From Streptomyces lomondensis (lineage in GTDB: Bacteria; Actinomycetota; Actinomycetes; Streptomycetales; Streptomycetaceae), in the NCBI RefSeq assembly GCF_014651035.1, contig NZ_BMWC01000015.1:1-64000 (forward strand): 64,000 nucleotides of DNA, in the 5' to 3' direction. Position 1 is the stretch's first letter. Each line of letters opens with the position of its first letter. The notes below the pieces were generated by a model that worked only from the letters and a program-made list of their open reading frames with translations, did no database searches and was not told where the DNA came from. This document shows positions 15,938-23,531 of the stretch, one piece after another. The translations under genes were made by a program, and so were the position numbers.

Positions 15938-16759
15938 ATGACCGAGCCCGTGGGGATCCGCGTCGAGGGGGTCCGCTTCGGCTACCCCGGCCGACCCGTG
16001 CTGCGCGGCGTCGACATGAGCGTCGAACCGGGGGAGCTGACCGCCCTCATCGGGCTCAACGGGTGTGGAAAATCCACCCTGTTGCGGATTGCCGCGGGGC
16101 TGCTGCGGCCGGACGAGGGGCGCGTCCTGCTCGGCGGGGACGACCTCGCCCGGCTCTCCCGGCGCGCCACCGCCCGGCGGGTCGCGCTGCTGCACCAGTC
16201 GGCCCCGGCCGTCCCCGGCATGACCGTACGGCAGCTCGTCCGGCAGGGGCGGTACGCGGCCCGGGGCCCGCTCGGCATGCTGCGTGAGGGCGACGACCCC
16301 GTGGTGCGGCGGGCCCTGCGCGACGTCGGCGTGGCGGACTGGGCCGAGCGCGACGTCGACGCGCTGTCCGGGGGCGAGCGGCAGCGGGTGCGGCTCGCGA
16401 TGGCACTCGCCCAGGACACCCGCGTCCTGCTGCTCGACGAGCCGACCACCTACCTGGACCTGCATCACCAGCTGGATGTGCTGCAGACCGTGGTGCGGCT
16501 GCGCGAGGAGCGCGGTCTCACCGTCGTGCTGGTGCTGCACGACCTGGCGCACGCCGCCCGGTTCGCCGAGCGGATCGTGGCGCTGCGGGACGGCCGCGTG
16601 GTGGCCGACGGGCCGCCGAAGGAGGTGGTCACGCCCGGACTGCTGGCGGATGTCCTCCGGGTGGCGGGCCGGGTGGGCCAGGACCCCGAGGGCGGCTGGC
16701 CGGTGTGTTACCCGGATCACCCTCTCCAAGGGCTAGCAAATGATAATCGTATTCATTAA
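15938..16759 (+). CDS. FecE-type ABC importer ATP-binding protein
   Basis: A 273-aa ATPase that powers the FecCD channel. Walker A GLNGCGKSTLL (residues ~38-48), signature LSGGERQRVRLAMALAQ, Walker B VLLLDEPTTYLDL and the switch His (LVLHDLAHA). The ATG at 15938 is chosen over an ATG at 15920 because GGAGGG precedes it. The last five codons and the stop coincide with Zur box 2 (16739-16757), so the coding sequence has been fitted around an operator for the following RiPP genes. Cytoplasmic face of the membrane. Confidence 0.88.
   Translation: MTEPVGIRVEGVRFGYPGRPVLRGVDMSVEPGELTALIGLNGCGKSTLLRIAAGLLRPDEGRVLLGGDDLARLSRRATARRVALLHQSAPAVPGMTVRQLVRQGRYAARGPLGMLREGDDPVVRRALRDVGVADWAERDVDALSGGERQRVRLAMALAQDTRVLLLDEPTTYLDLHHQLDVLQTVVRLREERGLTVVLVLHDLAHAARFAERIVALRDGRVVADGPPKEVVTPGLLADVLRVAGRVGQDPEGGWPVCYPDHPLQGLANDNRIH
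16739..16757. promoter_or_regulatory. Zur box 2, overlapping the fecE-like stop, before the RiPP precursor gene
   Basis: The core TGATAATCGTATTCA (16741-16755) differs at one position from the reverse complement of Zur box 1, and flanking AA/TT extend it to AATGA...TCATT. It ends 61 bp before the precursor ATG, suited to repress an internal promoter for the RiPP operon. Confidence 0.75.
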
Positions 16760-16818
16760 GTTCTGCTTGTGGCGTTCACCGGAACGCCGCGCACTTCCCT
16801 TGCGAACAAGGAGAGTTC

Positions 16819-16932
16819 ATGGAGAACGAGCAGGTCTTCGCGCCGATCGCCGACCCGGGTCAGCTGGCCCACGCCTCGGCCACCCACTCCAACGCGCTCG
16901 TCGAGAACCCCTTCGACGACAACGAGGAGTGA
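16819..16932 (+). CDS. candidate RiPP precursor peptide (37 aa)
   Basis: A short gene with an excellent ribosome binding site (AAGGAG at 16808-16813) directly after Zur box 2 and before a YcaO/ocin-ThiF gene set, the classical place for a precursor. The peptide is acidic and Cys-free. The first ~17 residues (ending ADPGQLA) look like a leader. Then comes HASATHSN, where Ser20, Thr22 and Ser24 alternate with Ala, Ala and His and could be cyclised to oxazol(in)es flanked by two His (18 and 23). The tail NPFDDNEE is acidic and may be a follower. Leader/core boundaries are inferred. It is followed by a strong hairpin that should keep its transcript in excess. Confidence 0.75.
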   Translation: MENEQVFAPIADPGQLAHASATHSNALVENPFDDNEE

Positions 16933-16955
16933 GCAAGGGCTAGTCGCTCTTGACC

Positions 16956-16989
16956 GTGGGCCCGCCCGCTGCCTTCCGGGCGGGCCCAC
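16956..16989 (+). terminator. hairpin between precursor and modification genes (partial terminator)
   Basis: A perfect 13-bp stem (GTGGGCCCGCCCG at 16956-16968 with its complement at 16977-16989) and an 8-nt loop, 23 nt after the precursor stop and 37 nt before the next GTG. It probably attenuates read-through so that precursor mRNA exceeds enzyme mRNA, as in many RiPP operons. Confidence 0.75.
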
Positions 16990-17026
16990 ACCCACCTCCA
17001 CGGCCCTTCCCGACAGGAGAACCGAC

Positions 17027-17848
17027 GTGTCCCGCAGCCAGCTCGCACCCGGAGTCGAGGTCGTCGCCGTGCCCGGGCGGGGTCTCGCCGTCCGAACCGC
17101 CGACGGGGAGTTCCTCAGCGTGCGGGCCGGCGAGACGGAGCGGGACGCGCTGCTCGCCAGGCTCTCCGGCGCGGCGACGGGCGAGCCGGACGCCGAACTC
17201 GACCGCCTCGTCCGTGCCTTCGAAGACGCGGGATACCTGACGGAGGGTGTGCAGCGTCCGGCGTGGCCCGCCGAGCGCCGGGACGTCCGGCTGGTGGGCG
17301 ACCCCGTGCTGACCGGACCACTGGCCGCCTGCCTGCGGGCCGAGGGCGCCGAGCCGCAGCCGGCAGCACCCGGGGAAGCGGCGGACGGACAGCCCGCCGC
17401 CGTCGTGTGGTGCCTCGACGGGCCCGTGCCCGAAGGGCTGTGGGACGCGGCCGACCGGCTGCCCGAGCGCGGTGTCGCCTGGCTGCGCTGTCACCGCGAG
17501 GGCTGGCAGGCGTACGTCGAACCCCTCGCGGTCGCCGCCGGTGACGTCACCTCCGCCCACGTCCGCGCCCGCCGGCTCGCCGCCACCCCCGCCCACCGCG
17601 AGCTGGACGCCTACTGGAGCGGCCCGCGAATATCCGGCCGATCCGTCCGCCTGACGGCTCCCGCGGCCGGTTTGCTCGCCGCCCTGCTCGCCGACGACCT
17701 CACCCGGTGGGCCACCGGCGCCCCCGACAGCGGCGGCCTGCCCGCCCGGCGCCGGCTTCGGCGTGTCGACCTGCGCACGCTGACCGTCACCGAGCATCCC
17801 GTCCTGCCCGTCCCCGCGGTCGCTCCGATGCCCGAGACGACCGGATGA
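17027..17848 (+). CDS. ocin-ThiF-like RiPP leader-binding protein
   Basis: A 273-aa protein from a GTG with AGGAGA upstream. The amino end (LAPGVEVVAVPGRGLAVRTA, then a helix-rich LLARLSG...LVRAFEDAGYL) has the layout of a RiPP recognition element, and the rest resembles the ocin-ThiF-like/TOMM leader-binding proteins that partner YcaO enzymes. No ATP-binding or CxxC zinc motifs of true E1 enzymes are visible, as expected for this non-catalytic class. It should hold the precursor leader and present it to the YcaO enzyme at 19323. It ends in an ATGA overlap with the hydrolase gene. Confidence 0.7.
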   Translation: MSRSQLAPGVEVVAVPGRGLAVRTADGEFLSVRAGETERDALLARLSGAATGEPDAELDRLVRAFEDAGYLTEGVQRPAWPAERRDVRLVGDPVLTGPLAACLRAEGAEPQPAAPGEAADGQPAAVVWCLDGPVPEGLWDAADRLPERGVAWLRCHREGWQAYVEPLAVAAGDVTSAHVRARRLAATPAHRELDAYWSGPRISGRSVRLTAPAAGLLAALLADDLTRWATGAPDSGGLPARRRLRRVDLRTLTVTEHPVLPVPAVAPMPETTG

Positions 17849-19326
17849 CGCCGTTCACCACGGCCGTCGAGGGCCTCGTCACCGACGTCCAACTCCCGGA
17901 CGGCGACGGGCCCTTCCCAACCGTCCTCATCCGCACGCCCTACGACCGGCGACGCCACCACGCCGAGCTGCGTGGCTGGGCGCGGCGCGGGTTCGCCGCC
18001 GTGGTCCAGGACGTGCGGGGGCGGCACGCCTCGGCAGGGGAGTGGCACCCGTACGAGAACGAGGCCGCCGACGGAGCGGCGACCGCTCGCTGGATCCGCC
18101 GGCAGCCCTGGAGCGATGGCCGGCTGGTGGCGGCGGGCGCCTCCTACGCCGCGCACTGCGCGCTCGCCCTGGCGCTCGACGCGCCCGAGGGCGCCCGCCC
18201 CGACGCCGTCATCGCGGCCGTGCCCGCGCTGGGCGCCGCAGAGACGGCCCGCGAACCCTCGGGCGTGGAACGGCTGGCGGCCCGCGCCGGGTGGTGGGCG
18301 GCCCACGGCGACCGGCGCGACTCCGACGAGGAGGCCCTGGAGAAGGCCCTCGCCGCCGACCCCGGGCTGCTGGCCCACCTGCCGGTGAGCGACCTCCCCG
18401 CGCGACTGGGCCGCGCGTTTCCCTCCTGGCCGGACCTGTGGCGGCACCACGAGCGCGGCCGGTTCGGCTCCCGGGCAGGCGGTGCCGCGATGCCCCTGCT
18501 CGCGGTGGGCGGCCACCACGACCACTTCACCGAGGACACCGTCACACTGTGGAACCGCTGGGGCGGGCCCGCGCCGCGCCTGCTGATGGGCCCCTGGGGC
18601 CACGGCCTCGTCGCGACCCCGGGACCCGACGCCACGCCGGCACACCGGGCGAGCCTCGGCGACCTCTACGCCCGCTGGGCCCACCTCGCCCTCGCCGGGG
18701 AACTCGGACACGGGCACCGCGGCGCGATCGGGCTGGGCGGCAGCTCACTGTGGATGTCCGCCGACACGGAGGGAGAGCCGTACAGTCCGAACGTACGGCT
18801 GCTGCACGGCGCCTCCTTCACCGCCGACCCCGAACGCCCGGTGAATTCCCACGGATTGACCGTCCCCGTCGACGGCACGCCCGACCGCTGCCTGCTCGTC
18901 ACCGCGCCGCTGCCCCGCCCGCTGGACGTCGTCGGGCCCGCCGAGGTGCGGCTGCGGGCCACCGCCGACACACCGTCCGCCGACTGGTTCGCCAGGCTCG
19001 CCGCGGTCACACCCGACGGCACGGCCGAGCGGCTGACCGTCGGTGTCGTGCGGCGGGCGGACCCCCCGGGGCAGGCCGCCGAGTTCAGCGTGGCGCTCGG
19101 CCGGCTCGCACGGCGGCTGCCGGCGGGCACGCGGCTCCGCCTCGAAATCGCCGGGCACCACTTCCCCGCCCACGCCCGTAACCCCCACACCGGCGACGAC
19201 CCGGTCACGGCCACCCGCTTGCTCGCCTCCCGGCGCACGGTCGACTCCGGGCGCGTGGCGCTGCGGCTGCCCGTGCTCCGTACCCGTCCCACTCCCACCG
19301 ATCCCGCAGAGGAGATCCTGCGATGA
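17845..19326 (+). CDS. CocE/NonD-family (X-Pro dipeptidyl-peptidase, S15) hydrolase
   Basis: A 493-aa alpha/beta-hydrolase. FPTVLIRTPYDRR, AVVQDVRGRHASAGEWHPYEN and AAGASYAAH (Ser nucleophile in G-x-S-Y) are CocE-family landmarks. The GGHHDHFTEDT loop carries the acid and GPWGHG the base. The C-terminal third is the jelly-roll domain typical of S15 enzymes. No signal peptide, so cytoplasmic. It sits between the leader-binding and YcaO genes and overlaps both by 4 bp, so it belongs to the pathway. It may trim the leader or follower peptide or hydrolyse an ester/amide during maturation; which is not decidable from sequence. Confidence 0.8.
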   Translation: MTPFTTAVEGLVTDVQLPDGDGPFPTVLIRTPYDRRRHHAELRGWARRGFAAVVQDVRGRHASAGEWHPYENEAADGAATARWIRRQPWSDGRLVAAGASYAAHCALALALDAPEGARPDAVIAAVPALGAAETAREPSGVERLAARAGWWAAHGDRRDSDEEALEKALAADPGLLAHLPVSDLPARLGRAFPSWPDLWRHHERGRFGSRAGGAAMPLLAVGGHHDHFTEDTVTLWNRWGGPAPRLLMGPWGHGLVATPGPDATPAHRASLGDLYARWAHLALAGELGHGHRGAIGLGGSSLWMSADTEGEPYSPNVRLLHGASFTADPERPVNSHGLTVPVDGTPDRCLLVTAPLPRPLDVVGPAEVRLRATADTPSADWFARLAAVTPDGTAERLTVGVVRRADPPGQAAEFSVALGRLARRLPAGTRLRLEIAGHHFPAHARNPHTGDDPVTATRLLASRRTVDSGRVALRLPVLRTRPTPTDPAEEILR

Positions 19327-20702
19327 CGGCGTTGCCGCTGGAAGCTCTCGTCGACCCCGTCTGCGGCATCGTCCGCAGGGTCGAGCCCGTCGAGCACCCG
19401 GCGGGCGCGCCACCCCGCTACACCGCGCTCACCGCCGAGATCGCCGACGCGCGCAAACTCGGGCTGTGGCCTGCAGACCGAGTCTCGCTCGGCACCACCT
19501 TCGGCGACCCCGAGGGCGCCCGAATAGCCGCCATAGCCGAGGGCATCGAACGGTACTGCGGCAACCGCGTACCGCCGCCCGGCCACCCCGACGCGCCGCT
19601 GCGTGCCACGGCCGCCGAGCTGGCCGAGAAGGGCCTGCGGCTGTACGGGCCGGACGAGCTGCCGGCCTACGCCGACTGGCAGTACGCCCGCGACAAATTC
19701 CCCTACCGCCGCCTCACCCCCGACACCCCGTCCCTGTGGACGCGCGGCCAGGAGCGGCTGCCCGGCGGGGAGACGGCCGAGGTCTGGGCGCCCGTGGCGC
19801 TCACCCACCTCAACTGGCGCCAGGGCGACCTGCGTTCGCTGCCCCGCACCCACCACCTCAACTACGCGGGCATCGCCACCGGGCAGGGGATCGAGGACGC
19901 TGCCGAGCGCGGTCTGCTGGAGATCGTCGAGCGGGACGCGCTGGAGGTGTGGTGGCATCTCGACGGCCCGACCCGCGGCATCGACCCGGCCAGTGTGCCC
20001 GGTCTGACCGACGACCTGGCCGGATCCGGGCTCGACGTATGGCTCGCCGAGATGCCCTCGGAGTTCGCCCCCTGCATGGCCGCGCTCGTCCGTGATCCCC
20101 GGCTCGGCATCCATGCGGCCGGGTTCGCCTGCAAGTACGACCCGGCCGAGGCCGCCCGCAAGGCCGTCCTCGAAGCCGTCCACACCTGGGTGTTCACCCA
20201 GGGCCTCACCGACCCCGACGGCTGGGTGTTCCAGGCCGTCGAGGCCGGGCTGCTCGCCCGTGGCCTCTACCTGGACCACCGCGAGGACGGCCGCTACCTC
20301 GATGCCTGCGGGGAACACTTCGAGCACGTACGGGACTTGGGTGCGCACGTGCAGGTGTGGCTGGACGAGCGGATGGCGCCCGAGGCACGGCGGTTCACCG
20401 ATCCCGCGCACGGAGTCGTGTCCATCGAGGCGGTCGAGTCCGGCAGCCGGGACCGGCTCGAGCGCGCGCTCCGCGACGGGGGCCATCGCGTCATGACGTT
20501 CGACGTGACCACCGAGGACGTGGCCGAGACCCCGCTGCGGGTCGCCCGGGTCCTCGTCTCCGGGCTCATCCCCAACGCGCCCGCCGCCTTCGGGTACTTC
20601 GGCTGTCCGCGTCTCGCCGAGGCCGCCGTCGGACGTGGCTGGCGTACGACCGCGCCGACCGGGCCGGAGGACTTCACGCTGGCTCCTCCGCCCCACATGT
20701 GA
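19323..20702 (+). CDS. YcaO-domain enzyme of the RiPP cluster (TOMM cyclodehydratase type)
   Basis: A 459-aa protein. SLGTTFGDPEGARIAAIAEG then IERYCGNR carries the ATP/Mg-binding ExxER-like motif, and GLLEIVERDALEVWW the second conserved Glu/Arg motif of YcaO proteins. ATP-dependent backbone activation of a peptide (azoline, amidine or thioamide formation) is the known chemistry. A separate ocin-ThiF-like partner and a SagB-like oxidase favour azoline formation followed by oxidation. The C-terminus APPPHM is Pro-rich, as in azoline-forming YcaOs, though not the exact PxPxP. No TfuA partner (thioamide marker) is nearby. Translation is coupled to the hydrolase gene by an ATGA overlap. Confidence 0.85.
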   Translation: MTALPLEALVDPVCGIVRRVEPVEHPAGAPPRYTALTAEIADARKLGLWPADRVSLGTTFGDPEGARIAAIAEGIERYCGNRVPPPGHPDAPLRATAAELAEKGLRLYGPDELPAYADWQYARDKFPYRRLTPDTPSLWTRGQERLPGGETAEVWAPVALTHLNWRQGDLRSLPRTHHLNYAGIATGQGIEDAAERGLLEIVERDALEVWWHLDGPTRGIDPASVPGLTDDLAGSGLDVWLAEMPSEFAPCMAALVRDPRLGIHAAGFACKYDPAEAARKAVLEAVHTWVFTQGLTDPDGWVFQAVEAGLLARGLYLDHREDGRYLDACGEHFEHVRDLGAHVQVWLDERMAPEARRFTDPAHGVVSIEAVESGSRDRLERALRDGGHRVMTFDVTTEDVAETPLRVARVLVSGLIPNAPAAFGYFGCPRLAEAAVGRGWRTTAPTGPEDFTLAPPPHM

Positions 20703-20709
20703 GGGCCCC

Positions 20710-21795
20710 GTGGATCTCGTCACCGCCCTCGCCCGCGCCCGTCGTCCCGAGCAGCCAGGCCCGGACACGCCCGCAGGCCGTGCCGTCCGCACGTGGCCGG
20801 GACCGCCGGGCCGCCTGCCGGAGCCCGGCCCCGGGGAACTCGATCTGAATCTGCTCCTCCGCCTCTCGCTCGCGGCCTCCGACGCCGCCGGGCGGCTGCG
20901 GCCCGCCCCGTCCGCGGGCGCACTCCACCCGGTGGACGCCCGACTCGCCGTCGGCACCGACTGCCCGCTGCCGCCCGGACGCTACGGCTACGACCCCCTG
21001 GCCCACCGCGTGCACCGCCTCGGCCCCGGACCCGACGAGGCGTCGCCCGGAGCGACCGTCGAACTCTCCGTCACCCCGCGGCGCACAACCTCCCATTACG
21101 GCCACCGCGCCTGGCCGCTGATCCTCCTGGACACCGGGCACGCCGCCGCGGCACTGCTGCTCGCCGGGCGGGCGCTGGGCCTCGCGGAACCCGTACTCCG
21201 CTTGGACGGGCTCACGGAAGACCCCCTGGCCACGGTGCACTTCGGCCCGCCCGAGGGTGCGCACCGTCTTCGCCCGGACGGGCCCACACCTGACCAGCTG
21301 CTCGCCCGCCGCAGCGCCCCGCCACCGCTGCGGGGCACCCCGCCCCACGATGCCCTGAGCGCGCTGCTCGCCACCGCCGTGGACGCGAGCGGCGGTGAGC
21401 TGTCCTGGTGCGTGGCCGTCGACGAACCGCAGCCCCACCTCGCCGAGTTGGCTCCGGACGGCACGCTGCGGCGACTCGCCGCGGGGGAGGCCCGGCCGAC
21501 GCTCGCCGCCTGGGCCGCGGGCCAGGCATGGATCGCGGAGGCGGGCGCCGTCCTGCTCGGTTACGGCTGTCCCACGGACGCCCGAGCACCGCTGATCCGC
21601 CGGGCACACCTGCGCGCCGGACTCGCCGTCCACCTGGCCCACGTGGCCGCCGTCCGACAGGGGCTGGCAGCCCGTCCCGTCGGCTCCTGGCAGCAGGCCG
21701 ACCTGGGCGCCGCGCTCGGCGCCGCGCCCGGCAGGGACTGGGTCGTCCACGGCCTGGCCCTCGGCGCCACCCATCCCGAGGAGAGGACCCCGTGA
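20710..21795 (+). CDS. SagB/McbC-like FMN-dependent dehydrogenase (nitroreductase fold)
   Basis: A 361-aa protein from GTG 20710, with GAGGG at 20701-20705 just before it. RLRPAPSAGALHPVDARLAV (phosphate-binding loop) and LPPGRYGYDPLAHRVHRL are typical of azoline oxidases of the SagB type. The second half (SALLATAVDASGGELSWCVA on) looks like a degenerate duplicate of the nitroreductase fold. It would oxidise azolines to azoles using FMN. Its stop is overlapped by the exporter gene (GTGA). The conserved catalytic Lys/Tyr pair of SagB could not be placed with confidence. Confidence 0.7.
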   Translation: MDLVTALARARRPEQPGPDTPAGRAVRTWPGPPGRLPEPGPGELDLNLLLRLSLAASDAAGRLRPAPSAGALHPVDARLAVGTDCPLPPGRYGYDPLAHRVHRLGPGPDEASPGATVELSVTPRRTTSHYGHRAWPLILLDTGHAAAALLLAGRALGLAEPVLRLDGLTEDPLATVHFGPPEGAHRLRPDGPTPDQLLARRSAPPPLRGTPPHDALSALLATAVDASGGELSWCVAVDEPQPHLAELAPDGTLRRLAAGEARPTLAAWAAGQAWIAEAGAVLLGYGCPTDARAPLIRRAHLRAGLAVHLAHVAAVRQGLAARPVGSWQQADLGAALGAAPGRDWVVHGLALGATHPEERTP

Positions 21796-23531
21796 TCGTC
21801 CACCCCGAGCTGCGCCGCGCCGCAGGGCACGCCCGGCGCCCCCTGCTGGCGGCCGCCGCCTTGCAGGGCGCCGTCACCCTCACCCACCTCGCGCAGGCCG
21901 CGCTGCTCGCCATTGCCCTCGCCGACGTGGCCCGGGGCGACACCAACCGGATCCCCCTCCTCCTCGGAGCCGTGCTCGGCGTCGTCGCCGCCCGGGCCCT
22001 GCTCGGCACCTGGCAGCGGCGTACCGCCACCCGGGCCGGCGCACAGGTCAGGGTGCGCCTGAGGGACGAACTCCTCGCCCACCTCGGACGGCTGGGACCC
22101 GCACACCTGACCACCGCACGCGCCGGGGCCGTCCGCACCACACTCGTCGACGGGGTGGAGGGCGTCGACGCCTACGTCTCCCGCTACCTGCCCCAGCTCC
22201 TCATCACCCTCACCGTGCCGCCCCTGCTGCTCGCCGCCCTGGCCGTCATCGAACCGCGCGCACTCCTCGGCCTCGTCCCCGCCCTGCTGCTCGCCCTCGC
22301 CGGGCCGCGCGCCTGGGACCGGCTGCTCGCCAAGCGCGGCAAGGAGCACTGGGACACCTACGAAGGTCTGGGCGCCGACTACCTGGAGGCCCTGCAGGGC
22401 ATGCCCGCCCTACGGGCCGCGGGCGCCGTCGGGCGTGCCCGGGAACGGCTCCAGGAGCGTTCGGCGGCACTGCACCGGGCGACCGTCGCCAAGCTCCGCG
22501 TGTCGCTCGTCGACACCGGCCTGACCGATCTGGCCATCCAGGGCGGCGTCGTGGCCGCCGCGCTGCTCGGCTGCTGGTCGGCCGTCACCGGATCCACCAC
22601 GGCGACGGGCACCTATCTGGTGCTGCTCCTGGCCTCCGAGTGCTTCCGGCCCGTCCGCGACCTGTCCCGCGAGTGGCACGCCGGGTACCTGGGCGTGTCG
22701 GCCGCGGACGGGCTCGCGGCGCTGCGTACCGCCGAACCCGCGGTCCCCGATACGGGAACAACGCAGGCGTACTGGCCGACCCCGCCCGAAGTGCGCTTCC
22801 GGGGCGTCGAGTTCACGTACGACGGTGCGGCGGCTCCCGCACTGCACGGGGTCACCTTCACCGCCGAGGCAGGGCGCACCACGGCCATCGTCGGCCCGTC
22901 GGGCGCCGGCAAGTCCACGCTGCTCGCCCTGCTCCTGCGCCATCGCGACCCGCAGCGGGGCCGGATCACCATCGGCGGCCGCGACGTGTCCGAGTACGCG
23001 CTCGCCTCGCTGCCGCAGGGCATCGCCGTCGTCTCACAGGAGACGTACCTCTTCCACGCCACCATCGCCGAGAACCTGCGCCTGGCCCGGCCGGCCGCCA
23101 CGGACGACGAGCTGATACGGGCGGCACGCACCGCCGGCATCCACGACGAGATCATCGCCCTCCCCGACGGCTACGCCACCGTCCTCGGCGAACGCGGCGC
23201 CACCCTGTCCGGCGGCCAGCGCCAGCGACTCGCCCTCGCCCGCGCCCTGCTGGCCGATGCTCCGGTCCTCGTCCTCGACGAGGCCACCAGCGCGGTCGAC
23301 GAACGCCGCGAGGCGGACATCGTCCGCGAACTGCTCGACGCCGCGGGCGGCCGCACCGTCCTGGTGGTCGCGCACCGGCTCGCCGCCGTCCGGCACGCCG
23401 ACCGCATCGTGGTGCTGGACGGCGGGCGCGTGGACGCCGTCGGCGAACACGCCGCCCTCGTGGAAGCCGGAGGCGTCTACGCAGAGCTCGTCGAGGCGGG
23501 CCGCACCCATGAAGAAGGGCTCGCCGCATGA
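21792..23531 (+). CDS. ABC exporter half-transporter A (TM domain fused to ATPase)
   Basis: A 579-aa protein. Six transmembrane helices occupy residues ~15-310 and an ATPase domain follows: Walker A GPSGAGKSTLL, signature LSGGQRQRLALARALL, Walker B VLVLDEATSAVD and the H-loop VVAHRLA. It lacks an N-terminal C39 peptidase domain, so leader removal must be done elsewhere. It is coupled to the SagB-like gene and to the second half-transporter by 4-bp overlaps. CydDC/LapB-like architecture; probably a heterodimer that secretes the mature peptide. Confidence 0.85.
   Translation: MIVHPELRRAAGHARRPLLAAAALQGAVTLTHLAQAALLAIALADVARGDTNRIPLLLGAVLGVVAARALLGTWQRRTATRAGAQVRVRLRDELLAHLGRLGPAHLTTARAGAVRTTLVDGVEGVDAYVSRYLPQLLITLTVPPLLLAALAVIEPRALLGLVPALLLALAGPRAWDRLLAKRGKEHWDTYEGLGADYLEALQGMPALRAAGAVGRARERLQERSAALHRATVAKLRVSLVDTGLTDLAIQGGVVAAALLGCWSAVTGSTTATGTYLVLLLASECFRPVRDLSREWHAGYLGVSAADGLAALRTAEPAVPDTGTTQAYWPTPPEVRFRGVEFTYDGAAAPALHGVTFTAEAGRTTAIVGPSGAGKSTLLALLLRHRDPQRGRITIGGRDVSEYALASLPQGIAVVSQETYLFHATIAENLRLARPAATDDELIRAARTAGIHDEIIALPDGYATVLGERGATLSGGQRQRLALARALLADAPVLVLDEATSAVDERREADIVRELLDAAGGRTVLVVAHRLAAVRHADRIVVLDGGRVDAVGEHAALVEAGGVYAELVEAGRTHEEGLAA

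Noticed and set aside
14594..16729. 711-aa minus-strand frame opposite the importer genes
   Set aside because: Antisense to FecCD and FecE genes with textbook motifs; no start signal or family features.
12703..16757. Reading the two boxes as iron (DmdR/IdeR) operators of a siderophore system
   Set aside because: Iron boxes have a TTAGGTTAGGCTAACCTAA pattern. These sites match the TGAAAA-type Zur pattern instead.
19323..20702. Thioamide-forming YcaO
   Set aside because: No TfuA gene nearby; ocin-ThiF-like and SagB-like partners fit azoline/azole chemistry better.
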